DNA of 5,074 nucleotides, from NCBI GenBank assembly GCA_016201195.1, contig JACQDI010001012.1, positions 1 to 5,074 of the forward strand, in the 5' to 3' direction. The notes beneath the pieces are model-generated. The model was not told the origin of the DNA, did not search any database, and saw only the letters and a program-made list of their open reading frames with translations. Shown here one piece after another: positions 1 through 5,074 of the stretch. This DNA is from Acidobacteriota bacterium. GTDB taxonomy: Bacteria > Acidobacteriota > Terriglobia > Bryobacterales > JACQDG01. The first letter of the stretch is position 1. Every line of letters begins with the position of its first letter. Position numbers and translations under genes: made by a program.

Positions 1-357
1 CATTGGTGACCCTACTGCACCGAGCAGCTCGTGAAGCTGCAAAGCCTGACCGGCGACGCGCAGGTGGTGGCGGTGGCTCCGGATTCCAAGCCCGACCTGG
101 AGAAGATGGCCAAGAAGGTGCTGGACAAAGCCCCCGGCGAGCTGCGGATGATCCTGCTCTCCGACGCCGACCACGCGGTGATCAACCGCTACGGCCTGCT
201 CAACGAGCCCGCCGCCCAGAAAGGCCGCTTCCTGCCGCACCCGACCACCTACGTGATCGACCGCCAAGGCATCGTCCGCTGGAAGTTCACCGAAGTGGAC
301 TACAAGGTCAGGCCGGCGAACGAGGTGGTGGTAGAGGAACTGAAAAAGATTGAATGA
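1..357 (+). CDS. Redoxin (AhpC/TSA-like, thioredoxin fold), probable selenoprotein, 3' part only
   Basis: This is the C-terminal part of a thiol-dependent redoxin or peroxiredoxin-like protein; the start lies before the window. Frame 1 encodes 118 residues up to the TGA stop at 355-357, if the TGA at 7-9 is read through. The first residues are H-W-(TGA)-P-Y-C-T-E-Q-L, so the TGA replaces the first Cys of the W-C-P-Y-C active site usual in this family, giving a U-x-x-C pair. Further family features follow: a beta strand with VVAVAPDS, the segment LLSDADHAVINRYGLLN, the cis-proline region PHPTTYVIDRQGIVRW, and a C-terminal helix ending in EELKKIE. The expected role is reduction of peroxides or disulfides; the substrate and any partner cannot be told. 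A start at GTG 31 would remove the active site and is unlikely. Alternatives are a pseudogene or a sequencing error at position 9. The family is confident; Sec insertion is likely but not proven. Confidence 0.85.
7..9 (+). other. In-frame TGA, predicted selenocysteine codon
   Basis: The TGA falls at the redox-active Cys position of the redoxin, between Trp and Pro-Tyr-Cys. Both flanks keep the family sequence in the same frame, so this is not a frameshift. The same gene also ends in TGA (355-357), and other genes here use TGG for Trp. A general reassignment of TGA to Trp is therefore unlikely, and Sec fits the active-site position better. The selA, selB, selC and selD genes are not in the window, so the required machinery is assumed. 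Confidence 0.8.
24..40 (+). promoter_or_regulatory. Putative bacterial SECIS hairpin
   Basis: GCAGCT (24-29) and AGCTGC (35-40) are perfect reverse complements around a 5-base loop CGTGA (30-34). The loop begins 20 bases after the TGA at 7-9, and its second base is G. Known bacterial SECIS elements lie inside the coding region just downstream of UGA, with a small apical loop at about this distance and a G among the first two loop bases, which SelB recognises. A weak outer extension (GC 17-18 with GC 44-45) is possible across an internal loop. The hairpin is seen directly; its function is inferred from position and loop sequence. Confidence 0.72.
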
Positions 358-437
358 TTTTTGATTTGCCGATTTGATGATTTAAGAACCCAGCGCCGGA
401 GGGTTTCCAAATCATAAAATCACAAATCATAAAATCA
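355..437. terminator. AT-rich imperfect palindrome between convergent genes, likely bidirectional terminator
   Basis: The gap between the redoxin stop (355-357) and the MFS stop (443-445) is almost filled by one long hairpin. The left arm 355-383 carries TGATTT-type hexamers starting at 355, 362, 370 (as CGATTT) and 378. The right arm 409-437 carries AAATCA at 409, 417, 424 and 432. The arms pair along nearly their full length with a few mismatches and single-base bulges. An inner GC-containing hairpin, AACCC (387-391) with GGGTT (401-405), caps it. The T-rich strand on either side would suit termination of both convergent transcripts. There is no classic long T-run right after a GC stem, so the terminator role is an inference from position. 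Confidence 0.6.
408..437. repeat. Two direct 15-bp repeats in the right arm of the palindrome
   Basis: CAAATCATAAAATCA occurs at 408-422 and again, directly abutting and identical, at 423-437. The repeat forms the right arm of the intergenic palindrome. Each unit consists of two AAATCA-containing subunits spaced 8 and 7 bp apart. Confidence 0.85.
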
Positions 438-442
438 CCAAA

Positions 443-1696
443 TTACTGCTCCACCGGCGTTACCGGATCCAAAAACCTCCACAAGAAAGCTCCTGCGAAG
501 TAAATCGCCGCCGACACGTAGAAGGTGAGGCTCCAGTTGTTGTTGGTCTCGCGGAGGATGTAGCCGATGGCAATGGGGGAGAGGAAGCCGCCGAGGTTGC
601 CCATCATGTTCATGGCGCCGGAGACGGTGCCCGCGTAGCGGCCGCCGACGTCCATGCAGGCGCCCCAGCTTCCGGGCATGGCCAGGTCATTCGAGAAGCT
701 GGCAACGGCCATGGCGATCATGGCCCAGACGGGATCCTGGAGGTTGGTGGAAAGGATTAGCATGGCGGTGGCCCCGGAAAAGCCGATGTAGGCCATGCGT
801 CGGCGGGTTTTGAGCATGCCCATGCGACGGGCCAGGTGGGCCGACAGAAGCCCTCCGAATACGGAGCCGATGCCGCCCAGAAACAGCGGCAGGCCCGCCA
901 GCAGGGCGCTGCGGCCCACCTCCAGCCCCCTGGCCTCTTGCAAGTAGGTGGGAAGCCAGCTTATGTAGAAATACCAGCCGTAGGACAGGCAGAAGTATTG
1001 CCAGCACAGCAGCCACACCTGCCGCGAGCGCAGGAGCCGCCCCCAGGGCACGTGGGCGTGAGTGGTGGCCAGCTTGTCGGCGCCTTCGAGCAGCTCGAGC
1101 TCGGCGGCGTTCATGCTTTTCTTGTCGCGGGGATTGTCCCGGTACCACAGGAAAAAGTGAACAGCCCCCAAGCAACCGAGGATCCCGAATAGCTCAAAAG
1201 CCCGGCGCCAGGAGACATACTGCAACACCTGAAAGACGAGCCACGGGGTGAAAGCGCCGCCCCACCGCGCGCTCATCCACATGATGCCCTGCGCCCGCAC
1301 CCGCTCGCCCTGGGGCAGCCAGGTGGTGAAGGCCTTGGTCATGTTGGGGAAAAAACCCGCCTCGCCGGCGCCGAACAGGAAACGGGTGATCCACATGGAG
1401 ACCAATCCCCTGGCCCATCCCGTGGCGGCTGTGAAAAACGACCACCACAGGATGATGCGGGTGAGTACTCGCCGCGGCCCCATCCAGTCGCCTAAAAACC
1501 CGCCCGGAATCTCGAACAGCGCGTAGGCGAGGGTGAAAGCCGAAAACACATAACCCATCTGAACCTTGGAGAAACCGAGGTCCTTCGTGATCAGCGGGGC
1601 GGCTTGGGAGATGCAGACGCGGTCGATGTAGGTGATTACCGACAGGGCCACGGAGAACAGGATGACGCCGTGGCGGACGCGCGTGGGTTTTCCCAT
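443..1696 (-). CDS. MFS transporter, anion:cation symporter (ACS) type, probable sugar-acid importer
   Basis: This is a 417-residue inner-membrane major facilitator with about 12 membrane segments, the usual length. TM1 (about 10-30) contains the ITYIDRVCIS stretch typical of ACS-family porters. The loop 2-3 signature reads GGFLGDWMGPRRVL (66-79). TM4 and the following loop read RFLFGAGEAGFFPNMTKAF (105-123), also typical of ACS hexuronate, glucarate and galactonate carriers. The second half has a matching GGLLSAHLARRMG (281-293). ATG at 1696 is preferred. The frame continues to a GTG at 1729, but the extra 11 residues come from the octamer repeat upstream and do not look like protein. No Shine-Dalgarno is visible in the 6 bases between the upstream hairpin and the ATG. 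The gene follows DUF421 on the same strand after 84 bp and converges with the redoxin gene. The family is near certain; the sugar-acid substrate is inferred from the family and the nearby dehydratase gene. Confidence 0.93.
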   Translation of the reverse strand: MGKPTRVRHGVILFSVALSVITYIDRVCISQAAPLITKDLGFSKVQMGYVFSAFTLAYALFEIPGGFLGDWMGPRRVLTRIILWWSFFTAATGWARGLVSMWITRFLFGAGEAGFFPNMTKAFTTWLPQGERVRAQGIMWMSARWGGAFTPWLVFQVLQYVSWRRAFELFGILGCLGAVHFFLWYRDNPRDKKSMNAAELELLEGADKLATTHAHVPWGRLLRSRQVWLLCWQYFCLSYGWYFYISWLPTYLQEARGLEVGRSALLAGLPLFLGGIGSVFGGLLSAHLARRMGMLKTRRRMAYIGFSGATAMLILSTNLQDPVWAMIAMAVASFSNDLAMPGSWGACMDVGGRYAGTVSGAMNMMGNLGGFLSPIAIGYILRETNNNWSLTFYVSAAIYFAGAFLWRFLDPVTPVEQ

Positions 1697-1702
1697 AACG
1701 GA

Positions 1703-1783
1703 TAGAATGCCACAGAGACACAGAGGCACAGAGGGAAATCCACTTTGGTTTCCTCTGTGTCTCTGTGCCTCTGTGGCATTCTA
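1703..1783. repeat. Octamer-based inverted repeat (CACAGAG/CTCTGTG), possible dispersed repeat
   Basis: The left arm 1703-1738 and right arm 1749-1783 are near-complete reverse complements around a 10-base loop (1739-1748). Each arm holds three copies of a heptamer at an exact 8-bp pitch: CACAGAG at 1711, 1719 and 1727, and CTCTGTG at 1753, 1761 and 1769. Both arms end in TAGAATGC or its complement. The spacer bases between copies differ in order between the arms, so pairing is imperfect at two positions, and one extra base is present. The outer right end supplies the TAG stop codon of the DUF421 gene. The outer left end stops 6 bases before the MFS ATG, so the mRNA leader of the transporter would fold into a strong hairpin. 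Confidence 0.9.
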
Positions 1784-2284
1784 GTGCCGAAGAATCCGCA
1801 CCCGCCGGCGATGGTGGGCCGGCTCTTTGAGGTCCTCGTTACGCAGCACGCTGATGGACCCGTCGACCTCGAGCACCGCCAGGTGGACGTCGGAGACCTC
1901 GCCCACGCCGTGCTCGCGGAAGGCCTGAGTCAGGTCATCCAGGGTCAGGCCCTCGCGCCGGAGGTGTTCCGGGATCAGCTTGCCGTCGTGGACCAGCATG
2001 GTGGGGGAGCCGCGCAGGGCCCGGGCCAGCCGTCCGCCGCGAGCCACCAGGCGCGACACCACCAGGTTCAGCGCCAGCAGCGTCGCCGCCGCGGCCAGCC
2101 CGCCGGCAAGCGACGTGCTCGGGCCGACCATCGCGTTCTGGACGGCGTTCGAGATCAGCAGCAGCAAGACCAGGTCGAACGGGGTCAGTTGTCCCACCTC
2201 GCGCTTTCCGGTCAACCGCAGCCCGGCCAGCACGAACGCATAGACGACGGCCGAACGAAAAACAATATCCAGAATCTCCCGCAT
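1781..2284 (-). CDS. DUF421 (YetF/YdfS-type) membrane protein
   Basis: The 167-residue protein has hydrophobic segments near residues 8-24, 36-53 and 58-78, followed by a soluble C-terminal domain. The linker between the first two segments contains GKREVGQLTPFDLVLLLLIS (26-45), the hallmark of DUF421. The soluble part shows the expected LVHDGKLIPEHLRREGL (97-113), LTQAFREHGVGEVSDV (118-133) and AVLEVDGSISVL (136-147). The molecular function of this family is poorly defined; some members are linked to sporulation or the cell envelope in Bacillus. The ATG at 2284 has no strong ribosome site: GGTAGG lies 11 bases upstream, within a heptamer array. Only 12 bp separate it from the preceding gene's stop, so co-transcription is likely. 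The stop codon TAG coincides with the edge of the downstream palindrome. Confidence 0.92.
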   Translation of the reverse strand: MREILDIVFRSAVVYAFVLAGLRLTGKREVGQLTPFDLVLLLLISNAVQNAMVGPSTSLAGGLAAAATLLALNLVVSRLVARGGRLARALRGSPTMLVHDGKLIPEHLRREGLTLDDLTQAFREHGVGEVSDVHLAVLEVDGSISVLRNEDLKEPAHHRRRVRILRH

Positions 2285-2318
2285 ACTGACTACTGCCTAC
2301 CGTCTACTGTGTACTGCT
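2284..2318. repeat. Five-unit heptamer tandem array at a gene junction
   Basis: TACTG occurs at 2284, 2291, 2305 and 2312, and TACCG at 2298, giving five units at an exact 7-bp pitch (consensus TACTGNC on the + strand). The array covers the last six codons and stop of the upstream flippase-like gene, the 12-bp gap, and the first base of the DUF421 ATG. Any gain or loss of one unit would shift the frame of the upstream C-terminal tail and change the spacing in front of DUF421. Confidence 0.85.
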
Positions 2319-3328
2319 CGTCGCGCGTGCCGGCGAATGTCCTGGAATGAGAGGCCGCTCCACAGCACCGACAAGGTGCCGATGATCAGCAGCGGCGCGG
2401 TGAGGATGACGAACATGACCACCGTGAACTCGGCGGCCGTGGTCTTGTCCACGCCGAACAGCAACAGCGCGGCCACGCAGGTCACCTGGAAAGAACCCAG
2501 GTTGGCCGGAGCGTTAGGGATGGCCGTGCCCAGGTGCAGGATCAGCAGCACAGCCGAGGCGACCCAGAAGGAGAAGTAGAGGCCGTAGCTCCACATCATG
2601 AACCAGACCGCCAGGATCTGGGTGACCAGCAGCAGCAAGCTGGCGGCCATTGCCCAATAGAGCGAAGCCGAATGCCCGATGGTTTGCAGCCCCTCGAACA
2701 AGCGGTCGATGAAGTGCAGCAGCATCGACAGCAGATGGCGCTGTCCGGCGCGCGTGCGCTCCAGGGCGTGGGTGACCTTGAGACCCTCCGCCAGCACGGC
2801 GATCAGCAGCGCCACGCCGACCAGCACCAGCACGCCCAGGACCTGGGCGCCGCGGGCGAAGACCGACGGCAGGTCCGTTGCCAGCGCGGCAATCCCGAAA
2901 CCGATCGCCAGCCAGACACCGTCCATCAGCCGCTCGATCGCAACTGAGCTGAGCACCACCGAGAACGGCAACTCGGTCCAGCGGTGCGCCAGGTAGGCCC
3001 GCACAAACTCGCCGCCGCGCAGCGGCAGCAGTTCATTGGTGAACAGCCCCACGTAGATCGCCTGGGTCGACCGAAGGATCGACGGCGAGCCGAGCGGCCG
3101 GAGAACGTAGTTCCACCGCACGGCCTGGACCACGTAGGAGAACACGTCGCACAACACCGCCGGGATGACCCACTTCCACTCGATGAAGGCCAGGTCAGCG
3201 ATGAACTCTTTCCAATCGAAGTCGTGGAGGACCCAGAACAGGCCAGCCGCCGCGCCGATCCACACGAGTGCGGTCATCAAGCTGCGGCGGAGCGTGCGTT
3301 CTTCAGCAACCGTGACGGGCTGGTCCAT
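2297..3328 (-). CDS. Lysylphosphatidylglycerol synthase transmembrane-domain (UPF0104/YbhN-like) protein
   Basis: The 343-residue integral membrane protein has about eight hydrophobic segments and matches the stand-alone flippase-like domain found at the N-terminus of MprF. Family motifs are GLFTNELLPLRGGEFVRAYL (94-113), SSVAIERLMDG (127-137) and PNAPANLGSFQ (271-281) followed by an AALLLFGV segment. The C-terminal aminoacyl-transferase domain of MprF is absent, so it is unlikely to make lysyl-PG. Family members are thought to move lipids or lipid-linked substrates across the membrane; the substrate here is unknown. ATG 3328 starts 11 bp after the rhaB stop, with no clear Shine-Dalgarno, which suggests translation coupled to rhaB. 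The last six residues (AVHSRR) are encoded by the heptamer array. The link with rhamnose genes could hint at glycolipid or rhamnolipid handling, but this is speculative. Confidence 0.9.
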   Translation of the reverse strand: MDQPVTVAEERTLRRSLMTALVWIGAAAGLFWVLHDFDWKEFIADLAFIEWKWVIPAVLCDVFSYVVQAVRWNYVLRPLGSPSILRSTQAIYVGLFTNELLPLRGGEFVRAYLAHRWTELPFSVVLSSVAIERLMDGVWLAIGFGIAALATDLPSVFARGAQVLGVLVLVGVALLIAVLAEGLKVTHALERTRAGQRHLLSMLLHFIDRLFEGLQTIGHSASLYWAMAASLLLLVTQILAVWFMMWSYGLYFSFWVASAVLLILHLGTAIPNAPANLGSFQVTCVAALLLFGVDKTTAAEFTVVMFVILTAPLLIIGTLSVLWSGLSFQDIRRHARRAVHSRR

Positions 3329-3339
3329 GCAGTTTCATT

Positions 3340-4803
3340 CTACAAGGTGTGTAGGGCGGCCTCATCCCAGGCAGCGCGCGGGCCGGGCTGGTAGGTCCGC
3401 GGCGCAAACGAGCGCCGCACCAGTTCCCGCGCCTCGGTCGGACTGCGCAGATGGCCCAGGGCCATCGCCTGCAACAGCACGTTGCCCACCGCGGTCGCCT
3501 CCTCCGGGCCGGCGATCACCGGCAGACCCGTGGCGTCGGCAGTGAACTGGCACAGCACCGTGTTGCGGGCTCCGCCGCCCACGACGTGCAGCGCGCGAAA
3601 CTGCCGGCCGAGGATCCCCGCGAGCGTCTCCAGCACGGCGCGGTATTTCAACGCGAGGCTCTCGAAGATCACCCGCGCCGTTGCGCCCGGCCCCTGGGGT
3701 GCGGCCTGGCCGGTGCAGCGGCAGAAGGCAGCGATCTTCGCCGGCATCTCGCCCGGGCTCAGGAACGACGGGTCATCCGGATCGACGATGGCGGCGAATG
3801 GCTTTGCCTTAAGCGCCGCCTCGCACAGCTCCGCGTAGCCGGGCTTCACTCCCTCGCGGGCCCACGCGCGCCGGCATTCCTCGAGCAGCCACATCCCGCT
3901 GATGTTCTTGAGCAGGCGGATGGCGTCCCACGCGCCGCCCTCGTTGGTGAAGTTGGCGGCGAGCGTCGCTCCGTTGATGATCGGCGCCGGGATTTCGACG
4001 CCCAGCAGGGACCAGGTACCGGAGCTGAGGTAGGCCCAATCCGCTCCTTCGGCGGGCACGGCGGCGACCGCCGAACCCGTGTCGTGGCTGGCCGGCGCGA
4101 CCACTTGCGCGCCGCTCGCGCCGGTCTCGGTGGCGACCGAACAGAGCAGCGGCCCCAGCACCGTGCCGGGGGGGACGATCTCCGGCAGCAGGCGCACCGG
4201 CACGCCCAACCGCTCGAGCAGGCCCCGCGCCCAGGCGCCCCGTCGCGGGTCGTAGAACTGCGTGGTGGTGGCGATGGTGTATTCGCTTACCGCCCGCCCG
4301 GTAAGCCAGTAATGGAACAGGTCGGGCATCATCAATAGGGTCCGCGCGTGGTCGAGCAGGTGCGGGCGCACCAGCCGCGTGGCATAGAGCTGGTACAGCG
4401 TGTTCAACTGCATGAACTGGATGCCGGTCTGCTCGAAGACCTCGCTCCGCGGGACCACGGCGAACAGCCTCTCCATCACGCCGTTGGTGCGCGCGTCGCG
4501 GTAGTGGTAGGGATTCTCGAGGAGCGCCCCGTCGGCGCCGAGCAGGGCGTAATCCACGCCCCAGGTGTCCACGCCGACGGAGGCGATCGCGCCGCCGGCC
4601 AGTCGCGCGGCCGCCGCCAGGCCCTTCTTCATCTCGTCGAACAGGCGCAGCGCGTCCCAATGCAGGCTGTCGAACACGCGCACCGGGCCGTTGGGAAAGC
4701 GGTGGGCCTGTTCGAGCGCCAGCCGCTCGCCATCGAAGCGTCCCAGCATGGCGCGGCCGCTCTCCGCGCCCAGGTCGAACGCAACGCAGTTAAGCGTGGG
4801 CAT
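3340..4803 (-). CDS. rhaB: Rhamnulokinase (FGGY-family carbohydrate kinase)
   Basis: RhaB phosphorylates L-rhamnulose to L-rhamnulose 1-phosphate with ATP in the cytoplasm, the second step of L-rhamnose breakdown. The 487 residues are close to the length of E. coli RhaB. Visible features include the N-terminal phosphate-binding FDLGAESGRAML (9-20), GVDTWGVDYALL (77-88), NPYHYRDARTNG (97-108) and IQFMQLNTLYQL (128-139). SHDTGSAVAAVP (239-250) holds Asp241 at the position of the catalytic base (Asp237 in E. coli). SSGTWSLLG (260-268) and the C-terminal nucleotide-binding GGGARN (409-414) follow. The start ATG at 4803 lies within the end of the upstream dehydratase gene (14-bp overlap) and has a fair Shine-Dalgarno. 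No rhamnose isomerase or aldolase gene is in the window. Related FGGY kinases such as fuculokinase are possible, but the MQLNTLYQL and HYRDARTNG segments favour RhaB. Confidence 0.93.
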   Translation of the reverse strand: MPTLNCVAFDLGAESGRAMLGRFDGERLALEQAHRFPNGPVRVFDSLHWDALRLFDEMKKGLAAAARLAGGAIASVGVDTWGVDYALLGADGALLENPYHYRDARTNGVMERLFAVVPRSEVFEQTGIQFMQLNTLYQLYATRLVRPHLLDHARTLLMMPDLFHYWLTGRAVSEYTIATTTQFYDPRRGAWARGLLERLGVPVRLLPEIVPPGTVLGPLLCSVATETGASGAQVVAPASHDTGSAVAAVPAEGADWAYLSSGTWSLLGVEIPAPIINGATLAANFTNEGGAWDAIRLLKNISGMWLLEECRRAWAREGVKPGYAELCEAALKAKPFAAIVDPDDPSFLSPGEMPAKIAAFCRCTGQAAPQGPGATARVIFESLALKYRAVLETLAGILGRQFRALHVVGGGARNTVLCQFTADATGLPVIAGPEEATAVGNVLLQAMALGHLRSPTEARELVRRSFAPRTYQPGPRAAWDEAALHTL

Positions 4804-5074
4804 GGATGGCCTTCTCGTTGAGCTCGATTCCGAAGCCCGGCGCCGCGGGCACGCGGATCTTGCCCCCGGAGAAGGCCTCGGGCGGCGTAATCAGGTCCGG
4901 GCGCCAGGGCGCTTCGCCCCAGGCGTACTCGAGGATCAGAAAATTGGCGAGGCCCGCGCACCACTGGATGCTCGCCGCCATGGCCACCGGACCGCTCGGG
5001 TTGTGGGGCGCCACCACCACGCCATCGAGTTCCGCGATCGCCGCGATCTTGCGGCCCTCCAGGATGCCCCCGCA
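4790..5074 (-). CDS. Enolase-superfamily sugar-acid dehydratase (mandelate racemase/galactonate dehydratase-like), C-terminal part
   Basis: Only the last 94 residues are in the window; the start lies beyond the right edge. The fragment begins CGGILEGRKIAAIAE, the GG-containing strand and helix of the barrel. It continues with VVAPHNPSGPVAMAASIQ, in which the His (5003-5005) aligns with the catalytic His297 of mandelate racemase. NFLILEYAWGE follows, whose Glu (4928-4930) matches Glu317 of mandelate racemase. The end, GGKIRVPAAPGFGIELNEKAI, is the family's usual closing strand. The overall look is closest to galactonate-type dehydratases, which turn an aldonic acid into a 2-keto-3-deoxy acid. 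The exact substrate cannot be set from this part, and the metal-binding residues lie outside. The TAA stop lies 14 bp inside rhaB, so the two are surely co-transcribed. Confidence 0.88.
   Translation of the reverse strand, partial: CGGILEGRKIAAIAELDGVVVAPHNPSGPVAMAASIQWCAGLANFLILEYAWGEAPWRPDLITPPEAFSGGKIRVPAAPGFGIELNEKAIHAHA
4810..4816 (-). promoter_or_regulatory. Ribosome binding site of rhaB
   Basis: On the minus strand GAGAAGG lies 6 bases before the rhaB ATG, inside the coding region of the dehydratase. It is the clearest Shine-Dalgarno in the window and supports ATG 4803 as the start. Confidence 0.65.

Noticed and set aside
7..9. TGA read as Trp under an alternative code, or a simple nonsense mutation
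   Set aside because: The same gene ends with TGA and Trp is coded by TGG throughout. The exact Cys position and the SECIS-like hairpin favour Sec, although a mutation or sequencing error cannot be fully excluded.
31..357. Redoxin starting at GTG 31 as a short complete gene
   Set aside because: This start lies in the hairpin loop, has no fitting ribosome site, and would remove the active site, while the frame upstream continues the family sequence.
408..437. CRISPR-like direct repeats
   Set aside because: There are only two abutting 15-bp units without spacers; this is a tandem repeat inside a palindrome.
1697..1729. N-terminal extension of the MFS protein to GTG 1729
   Set aside because: The added residues are translated from the octamer repeat, and MGKPTRVRHG just before TM1 is a normal start for the family.
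1745..2947. Several + strand open frames opposite the DUF421 and flippase-like genes
   Set aside because: They are Gln/Arg/His-rich antisense frames that overlap well-supported membrane protein genes.
3451..4338. 295-codon open frame on the + strand opposite rhaB
   Set aside because: It is antisense to a clear rhaB and its translation is rich in R, G, A, H and Q without domain features, as expected for an antisense frame in GC-rich DNA.
3809..4660. 283-codon open frame on the - strand in another frame within rhaB
   Set aside because: It overlaps fully with rhaB and has an Arg/Ala/Gly-rich composition with no recognisable motif.

Overview
The window is GC-rich, densely packed bacterial chromosome with a G/C bias at third codon positions. 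The gene types (GC-rich RhaB, an anion:cation-symporter-type MFS protein, a DUF421 protein, a redoxin with a possible Sec codon) and the low-complexity 7-8 bp intergenic repeats would suit an acidobacterium or similar environmental bacterium. That assignment is inference, because no marker gene is present.

Layout. At the left edge (1-357, + strand) is the 3' part of a thioredoxin-fold redoxin gene. Read in its only sensible frame, it has an in-frame TGA at 7-9 exactly where the family's active site normally has the first Cys of a W-C-P-Y-C motif. The sequence therefore reads H-W-(TGA)-P-Y-C-T-E-Q-L. Twenty bases after that TGA, a perfect 6-bp stem with a 5-base CGTGA loop (24-40) fits the general layout of a bacterial SECIS element. 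The best reading is a selenoprotein with a U-x-x-C redox motif, and it is the most notable item in the window.

Everything else lies on the minus strand, in the order of transcription: the C-terminal end of a mandelate racemase/galactonate dehydratase-type enolase-superfamily enzyme (4790-5074), rhamnulokinase RhaB (3340-4803, overlapping the dehydratase gene by 14 bp), a lysylphosphatidylglycerol-synthase-type flippase-like membrane protein (2297-3328, 11-bp gap), a DUF421 membrane protein (1781-2284, 12-bp gap) and an MFS transporter of the anion:cation symporter type (443-1696, 84-bp gap). The dehydratase, kinase and transporter suggest uptake and breakdown of a sugar or sugar acid, possibly derived from rhamnose. 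The two middle membrane proteins look like envelope genes carried in the same transcription unit.

Three of the intergenic junctions are built from short repeats with 7-8 bp periodicity. They are an AT-rich palindrome between the convergent redoxin and MFS genes (355-437), an octamer-based palindrome directly before the MFS start (1703-1783), and a five-unit heptamer array across the flippase-like stop and DUF421 start (2284-2318). No stretch over 300 bases lacks a gene. I saw no tRNA, rRNA, CRISPR array, insertion sequence or phage gene.
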